A stretch of DNA of 64,000 nucleotides from Sandaracinaceae bacterium (lineage in GTDB: Bacteria; Myxococcota_A; Polyangia; Polyangiales; JADJQN01): contig JADJQN010000015.1 in assembly GCA_016712745.1 (NCBI GenBank), positions 878,805 through 942,804 on the forward strand, given 5' to 3'. Positions within the stretch are counted from its first letter, which is position 1; every line of letters begins with the position of its first letter. This document shows positions 25,906-34,907 of this stretch, piece by piece. The notes beneath the pieces were generated by a model, which saw only the letters and a list, made by a program, of their open reading frames with translations, searched no databases and was not told the origin of the DNA. A program made the position numbers and the translations under genes.

Positions 25906-26498
25906 ACGAGAAGCTACGGCCCGGAATCGTGCGTCCCTTCCCAGTCGCAAAAGGCATGCGCACGGCTGAAACGAAACTCTACGGCCCGGAATCGTGTATC
26001 CCTTCCTCCTCGCGAAAGGCATGCGTGCGGCACTCGCCCTCGCCAATACTTTTCTTCACGCGCGAACTTGAGTCCCGCCGTACAGCGTGTTGTCTGACTT
26101 GCTCGTTCTCGCGCCGTACGCGGTCCCAGCTCGGGAGGAAGGAACACACGATTCCGTGCCTAGTTTCTTCATTGAGATTCGCCGAAGCGGCTGCGAAAGG
26201 CGTCGGACGACTCCGAATGCCTTGGTGAACCTACGAAGAAACTAGCGGCGGTGCCGTGTAGTCTTTCCCCGCGAACTGGGACCGCGTACGGCGCGAGCAA
26301 CGATAATGAGGGCTACAGGCTGCACGTTGCGAAGATGGTCGCTACTCGAAGTCCAGGTGTGGTCGTTGCGAGTGCCGCACGCATGCCTTTCGCGAGGGGG
26401 AAAGGCTACACGGCACCGTCGCGTAGCTTTTCGTTTCAGCCGCACGCATGCCTTTCGCGAGGAGGAAGGGACACACGCTTCCGGGACGTAGCTATTCG
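25906..26498. repeat. 0.6-kb imperfect palindrome built from inverted repeat units
   Basis: Two units of about 65 bp at 25911-26042, with boxes CTACGGCCCGGAATCGTG and GCGAAAGGCATGCG, reappear in reverse complement at 26365-26495. Inner arms, with GCGCCGTACGCGGTCCCAG at about 26111 and its complement at about 26275, and CTAGTTTCTTC with GAAGAAACTAG, extend the symmetry to a centre near 26203. Segments between are more diverged. The whole region lies between two convergent genes and has no coding frame with sensible codon use. Confidence 0.85.
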
Positions 26499-26504
26499 CT
26501 GGAC

Positions 26505-26774
26505 CTAGTGCCCGTGGCGGATCTTGCCTTTGAGCAGGCCAGCGTCGTATTCGCGCCGCATCTTTGGGTCACAGAGCACGCGATAGGCTTCAGTGCCTCT
26601 GCGGTAGATTTGCGCGGCACGCGCGACATCCTCGGCGCCGCCATCGGCGTGGCGGTCGGGATGGTAACGCAGTGCGAAGCGGTGGAACGCTGCGCGGATG
26701 CTGTCGGCCGTTGCGTCGTCCGCTACTTGCAAGAGCGTATAGTAGTCCAGAAGATCGAGCTGATCGTCAGACAC
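26505..26774 (-). CDS. Stand-alone J-domain protein
   Basis: The protein has 89 residues, almost only a J domain: YYTLLQVADDATADSIRAAFH (helices I-II), the HPD tripeptide in YHPDRH and a final RREYDAGLL helix. It lacks the Gly/Phe and zinc regions of DnaJ. The GTG start overlaps the Hsp70 stop by 8 bases, so it is translationally coupled to the Hsp70 gene and should stimulate the ATPase of that partner. Confidence 0.88.
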   Translation of the reverse strand: MSDDQLDLLDYYTLLQVADDATADSIRAAFHRFALRYHPDRHADGGAEDVARAAQIYRRGTEAYRVLCDPKMRREYDAGLLKGKIRHGH

Positions 26775-28689
26775 GGTTGATGCTCACGTTCACGTGACGC
26801 GCGCGCAATGCGTTTAGTTCTTCTTCGCTCATACCGCCGACGAGGTTGATGCGGATGGACTGCTCGCGCTTCGTCTCGAGGTCCTTAGCGCGCACGCCCA
26901 GCACGCCGTCGGCGTCGATCACGAACGTGACTTCAATGTTCACTTCGCCGCGAGTCGCCGGTCGCAGACCGAAGAGCTCGATGGTGCCTAGGTTCTGGTT
27001 CTCGCCTAAACGGCGCGATTCGCCCTGGCAAATCGCCACGGAGACGTCTTTCTGCAAGTCGCGCCCGGTCGAAAACACCCGCGACTGTTCAACTGGAATC
27101 GCTGCATTGCGACGGATCACCGGTTCGCAGTAACCGCCAACGGTTTCGATGCTCAGTGTTTGCGGAGTGACATCAAGCAAGAGCGGTGCGCGCGCTGGTG
27201 CCTGCGCGGCCTGCATCGATGCGTGTGAAGATTTTGCGCTTGTTGCCGCAGGCGCTTGGGTAATGATAGGCGCCACCGGTGCAATCGTCGCAGCCTTGGC
27301 CGTGGGCGTCAGCGTGGGCGGTCGCGCCGGCACTTTGGATGGCGTCGTGTGAATCGACGTCGGCAATGCATCGTCGTCGTCGCCATCGAAGAGCAAGTCG
27401 GGAATATCGAGCAGGCCCAAATCGTTCGGCGCGAATGCCGGGCCTACCGGAATCGATTCTGTAGGCGGCGGTTTGGTGGGGCGCATCGTCGGGACAGCGA
27501 CTTTCTTCAACGCGAGGCGCGCCATCGTCGAACCGGTCGTGGCTTTGCCGGCAAGGGCCGCGCCCTGAATCGCAGCTCCTTGCGCGACCACGAGATCCGG
27601 ATCGAGCGTGGCGAGTGCTTGGCGCCCGAAGTATTCCTCGACCATCTTGCGCACGAGCGGCATGCGCGTGGATCCGCCGACAAGAATCACGTTGTCGAGT
27701 TGCGTCGGACGAATGCCCGCGGTGCGCAGTGCCTCCTCGCAAACGTCGAATGAGCGCGCAATCAGCGGACGAGAAATCGTCTCAAGCTCGTCGCGTGTGA
27801 TCGAGAATTCCAGATCGAGCGCTCTGCCACCGGAATCGTAGGCAAGCTCTTCGACGCGCAACTGAATGGTTTCTTCCACGGAAAGCTGGCACTTGGCCCA
27901 CTCGCCCGCGGCCCGTAGGCGCTCGAAGGCCTGCGCATCGGACTTCAAGTCGTATCGATGCTGCATCAGGAATGACAAGGCCATTTTGTCGGCGACCAAT
28001 GTGTCAAGGTCGTCGCCGCCGAGGAACGTGTCGCCCGCCGTGGCCAATACTTCAAATACGTCTCCGGCAAGCTCAAGCAGGGTGAGGTCGAACGTACCGC
28101 CGCCGAGGTCGTACACCGCGACGCGCTCGCGTGCGCCCGTAGAAAATCCGTAGGCCAGCGCGGCTGCGGTTGGCTCGTTGAGAATACGCAACACGTCGAG
28201 ACCGGCGATCTTACCGGCGGCCTTGGTCGCACTGCGCTGAAGCTCGTTGAAGTTTGCTGGCACCGTGATGACGGCGCGCGAGCAGGTGACGCCCAGCGCC
28301 TCTTCGGCAATCTCTTTCACACGCCGCAGGACAAAGGCGCTGATCTCCGGAAGTGCGTACGACTCGCCACGCGCGCGCACGACGCCACCGCCCGTCGGTC
28401 CCTGTGTGAGCTCGAAGGGAAAGCGTTCCTTGGCGCGCTTTACTTCCTCGCTCGCGAAGGGACGACCGATGAGACGTTTGACAGAGTAGATAGTATTGCG
28501 GGCATCGACGAGCCGGCGTTCGCGCGCTGGGTAGCCCACGAGCACGTCGCCATTCGGATGGAACGAGACCACGGATGGCACCAAGCGGTGGCCGGCCGCG
28601 TCCGACAGAACCCGCGCCTTGCCACTATCGGCGATGGCGACGACGGAGTTCGTCGTGCCAAGATCAATTCCGAGTACCGGGCCTTCCAT
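26767..28689 (-). CDS. Atypical Hsp70 (DnaK-like) with long linker and no lid
   Basis: The protein has 640 residues from the ATG at 28689, two bases after the upstream stop. The nucleotide-binding domain is intact: GIDLGTTNS, the DLGGGTFD phosphate motif, LNEPTAAALAYG and VGGSTRMP. After ALAGK comes a Pro/Ala/Thr-rich insertion of about 130 residues where DnaK has a short DVTPLSLG linker; that motif appears later as DVTPQTLSIET. The beta-sandwich substrate domain follows and the chain ends soon after GGMSEEEL, so the helical lid is missing. It works with the J-protein next to it and perhaps the MshEN protein upstream, as a specialised chaperone. Confidence 0.9.
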   Translation of the reverse strand: MEGPVLGIDLGTTNSVVAIADSGKARVLSDAAGHRLVPSVVSFHPNGDVLVGYPARERRLVDARNTIYSVKRLIGRPFASEEVKRAKERFPFELTQGPTGGGVVRARGESYALPEISAFVLRRVKEIAEEALGVTCSRAVITVPANFNELQRSATKAAGKIAGLDVLRILNEPTAAALAYGFSTGARERVAVYDLGGGTFDLTLLELAGDVFEVLATAGDTFLGGDDLDTLVADKMALSFLMQHRYDLKSDAQAFERLRAAGEWAKCQLSVEETIQLRVEELAYDSGGRALDLEFSITRDELETISRPLIARSFDVCEEALRTAGIRPTQLDNVILVGGSTRMPLVRKMVEEYFGRQALATLDPDLVVAQGAAIQGAALAGKATTGSTMARLALKKVAVPTMRPTKPPPTESIPVGPAFAPNDLGLLDIPDLLFDGDDDDALPTSIHTTPSKVPARPPTLTPTAKAATIAPVAPIITQAPAATSAKSSHASMQAAQAPARAPLLLDVTPQTLSIETVGGYCEPVIRRNAAIPVEQSRVFSTGRDLQKDVSVAICQGESRRLGENQNLGTIELFGLRPATRGEVNIEVTFVIDADGVLGVRAKDLETKREQSIRINLVGGMSEEELNALRARHVNVSINRV

Positions 28690-28691
28690 GC

Positions 28692-29597
28692 TCAGGTGCC
28701 CGACTTCTTCCATTCTTCGACGAATTCCCAGTCAGCGATGAGGTGCTTCTTCATCAAAAGAGAGAGAAGGGCGGCGAACATGTTCTCCCATTGTGCTTCG
28801 CCGATGACTTCCGTCACGTCGTTGCCGTGCGATTTTGCGCGAAGCGCTGCGATCAAATCTCGCGCCGTGAGCGACTCTTCGGAGTGTTGTTCGGCGGCAA
28901 TCTTCTGACCGGGTGTTGGCAAGCTCACTGTGGTGCCGTCGAGCAAAGTCATGCTGACCATGCGTACCTTGGGCGAGACGACCGAACTCTTGCGCGAGCG
29001 AGTGCGCGCCGGGAGCACGGGCGCCTTCGGGGACTTTGCGCTCGCCGGCGCGGGTGGCGGCGGCGGGGGAGCTTTGCCTGCGGACTTCTTTGTGCCCTCG
29101 CTCCCGGCTGTCCCTTCGCCCGTTTCGGTCGTCACTGCGATGCCACCGCCTCCGTAGTAAACCCGGATTGCGTGCCGAATGTCGGAGGGCGAGGTGACCA
29201 TCGGTTTCACGGGCAAACCAGAAATGCTGCGCACTGCCTTCAGTGCGTCTTCGTTCGTCGGATCATCCATCGCAACGTAGAGCGTATCGCCTTGCTTGCG
29301 CACGTTGCGCAAATACACGGGAACGAGGCAATGCATCTCAGCGAGCTCGCGTGGAACAAAATTCAATAAGTGACGAGAGAAGTCGACGTGGTAGAGAGAA
29401 ACCCACGGCACGCTCAACTGATTGGACAGCATCTGCGTAAGTTGCACTTCGCTTACATAGCCGCGCGCGACGAGGATGTCGCCAATGCGCTTGCCTTCGC
29501 GCTCTTGCGCCTTGAGTGCGTCTTCCAGCTGCGGTGCTTTGAGCATGCCCGCGCTGAGTAGCATTTCACCGATCTTGAGTCGTTGAGTCACGTTCAC
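28692..29597 (-). CDS. MshEN (GspE/PilB N-terminal) domain protein without ATPase
   Basis: Starting at the GTG at 29597 the protein has 301 residues; a TTG at 29627 and a GTG at 29591 are alternatives. Residues 1-140 match the N-terminal domain of type II secretion and pilus ATPases: LKIGEMLLSAGMLKAPQLE, the GYVSEVQLTQML helix and VAMDDPTNEDAL. In some proteins this fold binds cyclic di-GMP. No Walker motifs follow; instead there is a Gly/Pro linker (GKAPPPPPPAPA) and a C-terminal helical domain. It is two bases upstream of the Hsp70 gene, so the pair is probably functionally linked. Confidence 0.8.
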   Translation of the reverse strand: MNVTQRLKIGEMLLSAGMLKAPQLEDALKAQEREGKRIGDILVARGYVSEVQLTQMLSNQLSVPWVSLYHVDFSRHLLNFVPRELAEMHCLVPVYLRNVRKQGDTLYVAMDDPTNEDALKAVRSISGLPVKPMVTSPSDIRHAIRVYYGGGGIAVTTETGEGTAGSEGTKKSAGKAPPPPPPAPASAKSPKAPVLPARTRSRKSSVVSPKVRMVSMTLLDGTTVSLPTPGQKIAAEQHSEESLTARDLIAALRAKSHGNDVTEVIGEAQWENMFAALLSLLMKKHLIADWEFVEEWKKSGT

Positions 29598-29718
29598 GTT
29601 TACGCCTCTTCTCAGCGCGCCTACCAATGATGTAGAGCGCGGCCCCTATGATGACGACGAGCACGCCAAAGAGGAAGCACGAACCGTAGATCAAAAAGTA
29701 CGCGCCGCCGCCAATCAT
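29566..29718 (-). CDS. Small membrane protein, 50 residues
   Basis: From an ATG at 29718 the frame encodes one strongly hydrophobic helix (about residues 4-33, including FLFGVLVVIIGAALYIIG) followed by a basic tail RRAEKRRKRERD. The tail follows the positive-inside pattern of a membrane anchor. Its end overlaps the start of the MshEN gene in another frame by about 30 bases. It fills most of the gap between the glycosyltransferase and MshEN genes. The function is unknown. Confidence 0.5.
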   Translation of the reverse strand: MIGGGAYFLIYGSCFLFGVLVVIIGAALYIIGRRAEKRRKRERDSTTQDR

Positions 29719-29784
29719 GACCGCAGCTATAGCGGCTTTTGGTGGTCTGAGGAAGAACGTCCGGCGTCATTCACTGCCTAGGGA

Positions 29785-30990
29785 TCAAAACCCTTCGTAC
29801 GGAATCACGTGTGCCCAGTAAAGGGCCATTGCCACGACGGAGAGCGCGACGCCCAGCGCCGTCGCAATCTTGAACCACTGCTTGTCGTGGCTCTCCTCCG
29901 CGAGAGCGCCCAGGCCCAACGCGAAAAACACCGAGTACTCGGTAAACGCGCGATGCCCGAACGAGCCGCCGTACCACCAATTCCACCAGCTCGCGACGAG
30001 CGCGAGCTGCAATGACAGGACCGCGAGCGACGGCGTTAGGTCGCGAGACTGTTGGCGCTTGAGTGCACGAAAGCCCCACGTCGCAAGCAGCAAAAGCGGC
30101 GACCAAAAGAAGAGACCCTTCTTCAGACTGAAGAGGACCTGCAGCGGTTTGGGCGAGGTGAGATCAAAATGCTCGTGGCCGTAGGCGTATACGACGTAGT
30201 GGCCAGTCGTGATCTTCCAACAAAGGATTTGGATGGAGAACAAGCCCGCAGCGAGAAACGCGCTTAGTAAAAGCAGCTTCCAGTGCCTCAGTCCTGGCGT
30301 GTTCGCGCATAGCCCGTGCAGCGGCAAGTAGAGCAGTACAATGGCGTTGGTCGGGCGCACGAGCATGATTGCTCCCATTACCAATCCAAGAAACATTGCT
30401 ACGCGCACCGATGCCGATTCAAAGAAGCGGGTGACAAGCCAAACGAAACTTGCGAACAAGAAAAACGAATAGACGTGACTGAAGACTGCGTCGAACGTGA
30501 AGTAGTGAAAAAGATTGGTGCCGAACGCCATCGCAAGCAGCACCAAGCCCACCCCGTGCGTAAATCGCTGTTCGAGCACGCGCCGCAGCATGTACAAGCC
30601 GAGCATTCCGAAGACGATGCCCGCTATCGCGATGGCAATCTGGTAAGGCGCCGAGAAACCATCGGCCTGTAGTGACAACACGTGCGCGCTGGCGTGCGCC
30701 ACGAGGAAGAATGGCAGCATGAACAGCGCCGTTCCGACTGGAAATTTGTCGAATATCTGTCGCGACGCTGGGTCCACGCGCAGCCATTCAGGCGCAATCT
30801 CGTAGTCGGGTGCGACGCCGCGCTGCATCGAGAGGTTGCCCTGAATGAACACTGCCGGAAGGTACGCGTAGTAGCCGGCACCGTCCGAGCGGATCACATG
30901 TCGCAAGCCCGCCGCGTACATCGTCGCGGATGCAATGATGGCGATGACGAAAATGAAACGGAGCGCACTGCCCGGCGAGAGGCGCGACAC
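29785..30990 (-). CDS. Polytopic membrane protein, GT-C-like glycosyltransferase
   Basis: The protein has 401 residues from a GTG start immediately after the methyltransferase stop. About ten helices are seen. The first loop carries RSDGAGYYAYLPAVFIQGNLSM, with the Asp typical of GT-C enzymes, and later FDKFPVGTALFMLPFF, FTFDAVFSHVYSFF and YGGSFGHRAFTEYSVFFALG. The protein is shorter than the relatives at 5813 and 7426. It is probably an envelope glycan or glycolipid transferase; donor and acceptor cannot be read from the sequence. Confidence 0.72.
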   Translation of the reverse strand: MSRLSPGSALRFIFVIAIIASATMYAAGLRHVIRSDGAGYYAYLPAVFIQGNLSMQRGVAPDYEIAPEWLRVDPASRQIFDKFPVGTALFMLPFFLVAHASAHVLSLQADGFSAPYQIAIAIAGIVFGMLGLYMLRRVLEQRFTHGVGLVLLAMAFGTNLFHYFTFDAVFSHVYSFFLFASFVWLVTRFFESASVRVAMFLGLVMGAIMLVRPTNAIVLLYLPLHGLCANTPGLRHWKLLLLSAFLAAGLFSIQILCWKITTGHYVVYAYGHEHFDLTSPKPLQVLFSLKKGLFFWSPLLLLATWGFRALKRQQSRDLTPSLAVLSLQLALVASWWNWWYGGSFGHRAFTEYSVFFALGLGALAEESHDKQWFKIATALGVALSVVAMALYWAHVIPYEGF

Positions 30991-30991
30991 C

Positions 30992-31660
30992 TTACCGCTC
31001 TGCGACGACGAGTGAATCCATCCCTGAGAAGATGCTCGTGCCGTTGCGCAGAAGGCTCAGGGGTAAACGCACCAGCGTAGCCAAGCCGTACTTGCGACGC
31101 GTCCGCCAATCGTCGAATGACTTTACGACACGAAGGTCAGCGGCTCGCATAAGCGCTTCAAGCAAAGCGCGCGGGTAGGGCCTTACGTGCGTTGGATCCA
31201 ACCAAAACACGTGCGTCCATACGAGCAAGTTCGCAACGTTGGGGGTCACGATGACCAACCGGCCTCCGGGCGCGAGCAAGTTCGCACAACCGGCGACCAG
31301 GCGCAGTGCGGTATCGCCGTCGAGATGTTCGATGAGGTGTGAACAGAAGATGCCTCGGTACTTCGTCCCGGCCTTCACGTGTTTCTCGATGTACTCAAGT
31401 ACGTCGCCGACTTCAACGTCCCCAAAACCCTCTTTGCGGCAGAGCTCGACGGATTCGGCGTGTCCGTCCACGCCTGCGGCTTCAAGGCCTGCGTCGCGTA
31501 AGAGCTTCAAGAAGAGGCCGCGCCCGCAACCGAGGTCGAGCACCTTGCCGGGGGGACCCTTTTTGAAAAACTTTACATAGTCTTTCTGCAACGACTGTAC
31601 GAAGTCTGCATTCGCAAACTTGTACAGGACGCTGCCGAGTAGGGCTTGGCTATCGACCAT
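30992..31660 (-). CDS. Class I SAM-dependent methyltransferase (UbiE/Methyltransf_11-like)
   Basis: From the ATG at 31660 the protein has 222 residues. Motif I is VLDLGCGRGLFLKLL near residue 40, the acidic residue binding the ribose is in AGVDGHAE, and LIEHLDGD with LLAPGGRLVIVTPN completes the core. The C-terminal part (WLDPTHVRPYPRALLEALMRAA) resembles methyltransferases that modify sugars or lipid-linked glycans. It lies two bases after the Cys-rich protein gene and one base before the glycosyltransferase gene, which supports a joint role in surface glycan assembly. Confidence 0.85.
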   Translation of the reverse strand: MVDSQALLGSVLYKFANADFVQSLQKDYVKFFKKGPPGKVLDLGCGRGLFLKLLRDAGLEAAGVDGHAESVELCRKEGFGDVEVGDVLEYIEKHVKAGTKYRGIFCSHLIEHLDGDTALRLVAGCANLLAPGGRLVIVTPNVANLLVWTHVFWLDPTHVRPYPRALLEALMRAADLRVVKSFDDWRTRRKYGLATLVRLPLSLLRNGTSIFSGMDSLVVAER

Positions 31661-31662
31661 GG

Positions 31663-34662
31663 TTAGCGGCGAGTGCGGGGCGTGCGGGGCGTGCGAGGTG
31701 CGCGCGGCGGCGGCGGTGGCGGACAGGCAATGCACTGGTGCGCACGCGAATCGCAGCACGCGGTTGCTCCGCCGCACTGCGAGTTGTCGAGACACGAGAC
31801 GCACGCATTGGCATCGCTGCCGCCATTGCACACCCCGTTCGGACAGGTCGTCCCGCGACGCGCTGCTGGATGCGTGCATCGTCCGTTGGAACACGTGTCG
31901 GTGGTGCAGGCGTTTGTGTCGCCGCACTGACCGTCGGCCACGCATTGGACGCACGAGGTGCGCCCGTTGCAGAAGCCAGTCGGGCAGGTCGTGCCGCTTG
32001 CCGCTGGACGATTGCTGCACGTGCCGTTGGCGCCGCAGCTATCGGTCGTGCAGGGATTGTTGTCGTCGCAATGCGCGGCCGTCGTGCACTGCTGGCACTC
32101 GTGCTGGCCAACGTTGCAATGGGAGGTCTGGCCGCGACATTGCGCATCGGACAAACAACTTACGCAGGCCGGCGTGCTGCCGGATGTATCGCAAACGCCG
32201 CGGCCGCACGGTGCAGCTGATGCCATCGCGGGGTTCGAGCAACTGCCGTTCGTGCAGACGTCGTTCGTGCACATGTTGCTGTCGTTGCACTGCGCGTTGT
32301 TCAAGCACGCCTGGCACTGACTTGTTTGGGTATTGCAGTGGGGAGTCGCTCCACTGCATTGCGAATCGCTCACGCACGCGACGCACATTGGAGCCGCAGC
32401 CCCGTTGCACACGCCGCCAGCGCACGAGGTACCTCGCGAGCTCGGACGCGACGAGCAAGTGCCGTTTGGATTGCACGTGTCGACGGTGCACTCGACACTG
32501 TCGTTGCAATGCCCAGCGTTCAAGCAGGCTACGCAGCGACTGGTGCCGTTGCAGTAACCGGCTTCGCAGGTCTGACCCGCCGGCGTCGAGCGGTTCTGGC
32601 AGCTTCCCGCGACGCATGAGTCTTGGGTGCAGCTGTTGTTGTCGTTGCAGTCACCCGCGCCGACACACTGCACGCAACGGCTGCGCGCAACATCGCAGTG
32701 CGAGGTGTTGCCACCGCACTGTGCATCGCTTACGCACGCCACGCACTGCGGCGCGGACGCTGCGCCGTTGCACACGCCGCCCGAGCACGCTGTGCCCGGA
32801 GCTTGCGAGATGTGCGCACACGCACCGCCTGAACACGTATCGGTCGTGCAGCCATTTCCGTCGTTGCATTGCGCGTCGGTGATGCACTGAGCGCATCGGT
32901 TGGTGCTGGTGTCACAGCGCGGCGTGTTGCCGCTGCACTGTGCGTCGCTTACGCATTGCACGCACATCGGAGCTGCGGCCACGCCGTTACAGACGCCGCC
33001 TTCGCAGGATTGTGCCGTCGGAAGGGCAGTAAACACGCAGCTGCCTTCGCTGCTACAGGTGTCGCCGGTGCAGTTGTTCTGATCCGTGCAGTGCCCAGCA
33101 TTCAAGCAGGCGCGGCAAGTGTGCGAGTTGACTTCGCAGTACGGCGTCGATCCACCGCAGTTGTTGTCAGCTACGCACTGCACGCAGGTGGAATCCGCGC
33201 CGCCCGTGCAAGCACCAAGCGAGCAGGTCGCGCCCAAATCGCGCGGCGGATGCGAGCACACGCCAGCGGTGCAACGGTCGGCCGTGCATTCGTCGGTGTC
33301 CCGGCAGTTGGCGTGCGGGTCGCGTGCAACGGTGGTGCGCGCGGCTCCGGGTTCAGCGCTGTCGAGCGAGCAGTCGTTGTCGCTGTCGACATCGAGGTAG
33401 TCGGCCAGGCCGTCGAGGTCTACGTCGGTGCGTGTACATGCGCCTTCTTGCGCGTCGGGAACGTGATCGCCGTCGGCGTCGCCATCGTCGGACGCGGCTC
33501 GCGCTTGGAAAATCACCACCGGGATGTCGGTCGTGTCGCCTGCGCGCGAAACCGTTTTGAACACGCTGATCGGAAGTGTGGTTGCGCCGGGCGCAAGCGA
33601 CGCAATCTCCCAAAGCTCGTCGTCTGAGCGTCCGCCCGCATTGTCGAGAGAGTCCGGCGTCATCCCAACTGGGCGTCCCCGAGCGTCGGCGCCCAGATTA
33701 CCAACCGTGTAGAGACCTTCGGCTCCCGCGCCGCCAGTTTGGATGCATGTGCCTGTAGGCGCAGGCGTCATATCGTCGGTGCCGCCGGAGCGTGTTGAGA
33801 CGACCGCGCCGTTTACGCGGACGGTGGCGTTTTCGTCGCAGCCTGCGAGGTCGAGGGCGAAAGCCATCGTTAGAACGGCGGGGTCATAACCGAGCTGCGT
33901 GCGGTTGCACTGCGAGCCAATCGCCGCGGGAAGGGTAAGGGTCTGCGTGTAAGCGGTCGCCGCCGTCTGCGGAATCGGAGTGACGCCGTCCGCCACAACG
34001 ACAATGCGCGGAGGCAGTCGATTCAATTCGTATTCGACAACGAGCGTGTGGCCAGCAATCCAAATGTTGGACGCTTCGGCGTCGTCGCCCCGTTCGGCGA
34101 TCGCCACGTTGAACGTTCCAGAGCGAGCCGCGGTCGCGAGAGCGCGTAGCGTATTGGTGACGTTGGTGGTGAAGAGATGGTAACTCGGGCGCCCGTTGAA
34201 GGAGGGAAGAGGCTCGCGTCGAGTTGAGTCGCCATTGCCTTCAAGATTGCGGGTCTGCGTGTTGGCGCCTTCCCCAATACGTACAAAGCGATGACCGGGG
34301 ATGGCGCGGATGCCGCCGCCGTTGAAGTTGTAAGCGCTCGAGTAGAGCCACGCTGCGCGAACGGCCGAGCCGTTGGGGATCTGCACCCGCAGAGTTCCAG
34401 TCGCTTCTTCCGTGGTGCTGCTCTTGAGACCGATGCCGCTCGATACAACGCCACCGTGAACCACTTCGGAGATGCGTGGTGCCCAGGTTTCGGACGGCGC
34501 TGCAACCGGGGCGCGGCGGCGATTCTGAGCCGAGATGACTCCGAAAACCGTCATGCACACGGTCGCGACGAACGCGAATGCAAACAGGTAAGTCGACTTA
34601 CGCGAACGCGGCTTTTGGCCCTCGCGACCGTCGATGCTCGTGTGTTTGATTTCAGCGCTCAT
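31663..34662 (-). CDS. Large Cys-rich secreted or anchored protein with TSP3-like segment
   Basis: The ATG at 34662 is preceded by GGGAGAAGA and gives 999 residues; longer frames lack a signal. A signal-anchor helix is at about 24-44. Next comes a beta-rich domain (to about 410) with AWLYSSAYNFNGGG. A short calcium-binding stretch of thrombospondin type 3 kind follows (DGDADGDHVPDAQEG). The second half is about ten Cys-rich repeats of 50-60 residues with the pattern DNNPCTTDSC, GTTCPTGFCNG, CVQCVADGQCG. The C-terminus is CPPPPPPRAPRTPRTPRTRR. Such proteins are common on myxobacterial surfaces. Disulfide-rich stalk or adhesion function is inferred. Confidence 0.85.
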   Translation of the reverse strand: MSAEIKHTSIDGREGQKPRSRKSTYLFAFAFVATVCMTVFGVISAQNRRRAPVAAPSETWAPRISEVVHGGVVSSGIGLKSSTTEEATGTLRVQIPNGSAVRAAWLYSSAYNFNGGGIRAIPGHRFVRIGEGANTQTRNLEGNGDSTRREPLPSFNGRPSYHLFTTNVTNTLRALATAARSGTFNVAIAERGDDAEASNIWIAGHTLVVEYELNRLPPRIVVVADGVTPIPQTAATAYTQTLTLPAAIGSQCNRTQLGYDPAVLTMAFALDLAGCDENATVRVNGAVVSTRSGGTDDMTPAPTGTCIQTGGAGAEGLYTVGNLGADARGRPVGMTPDSLDNAGGRSDDELWEIASLAPGATTLPISVFKTVSRAGDTTDIPVVIFQARAASDDGDADGDHVPDAQEGACTRTDVDLDGLADYLDVDSDNDCSLDSAEPGAARTTVARDPHANCRDTDECTADRCTAGVCSHPPRDLGATCSLGACTGGADSTCVQCVADNNCGGSTPYCEVNSHTCRACLNAGHCTDQNNCTGDTCSSEGSCVFTALPTAQSCEGGVCNGVAAAPMCVQCVSDAQCSGNTPRCDTSTNRCAQCITDAQCNDGNGCTTDTCSGGACAHISQAPGTACSGGVCNGAASAPQCVACVSDAQCGGNTSHCDVARSRCVQCVGAGDCNDNNSCTQDSCVAGSCQNRSTPAGQTCEAGYCNGTSRCVACLNAGHCNDSVECTVDTCNPNGTCSSRPSSRGTSCAGGVCNGAAAPMCVACVSDSQCSGATPHCNTQTSQCQACLNNAQCNDSNMCTNDVCTNGSCSNPAMASAAPCGRGVCDTSGSTPACVSCLSDAQCRGQTSHCNVGQHECQQCTTAAHCDDNNPCTTDSCGANGTCSNRPAASGTTCPTGFCNGRTSCVQCVADGQCGDTNACTTDTCSNGRCTHPAARRGTTCPNGVCNGGSDANACVSCLDNSQCGGATACCDSRAHQCIACPPPPPPRAPRTPRTPRTRR

Positions 34663-34907
34663 GAACTCTTCTCCCGCCCTCTGGCGACCTACGGGCCTGC
34701 CACGCGGGGAAGGTACGCAATGTCCCCACTTCAGGGAACAGGAAGATCGCTTCGGCGGCTCCCGGCAGGTTGTTTTTGCGCGAATAAGGACGTTGATGGG
34801 ACGAATTAGCTCGTTTTTAGCGATCGCAGGCCAATTGGGGCGCGTTCGCGTGACGCCGTCCGCCGAGAGAAGAAGCGCCGCTTGGAGTTGCAAGCTATCG
34901 TCTGCGC

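Noticed and set aside
31620..33627. Long plus-strand frames rich in Cys and Arg opposite the Cys-rich protein
   Set aside because: They mirror the repeats of the minus-strand gene, have no start site and show the codon bias of the opposite strand.
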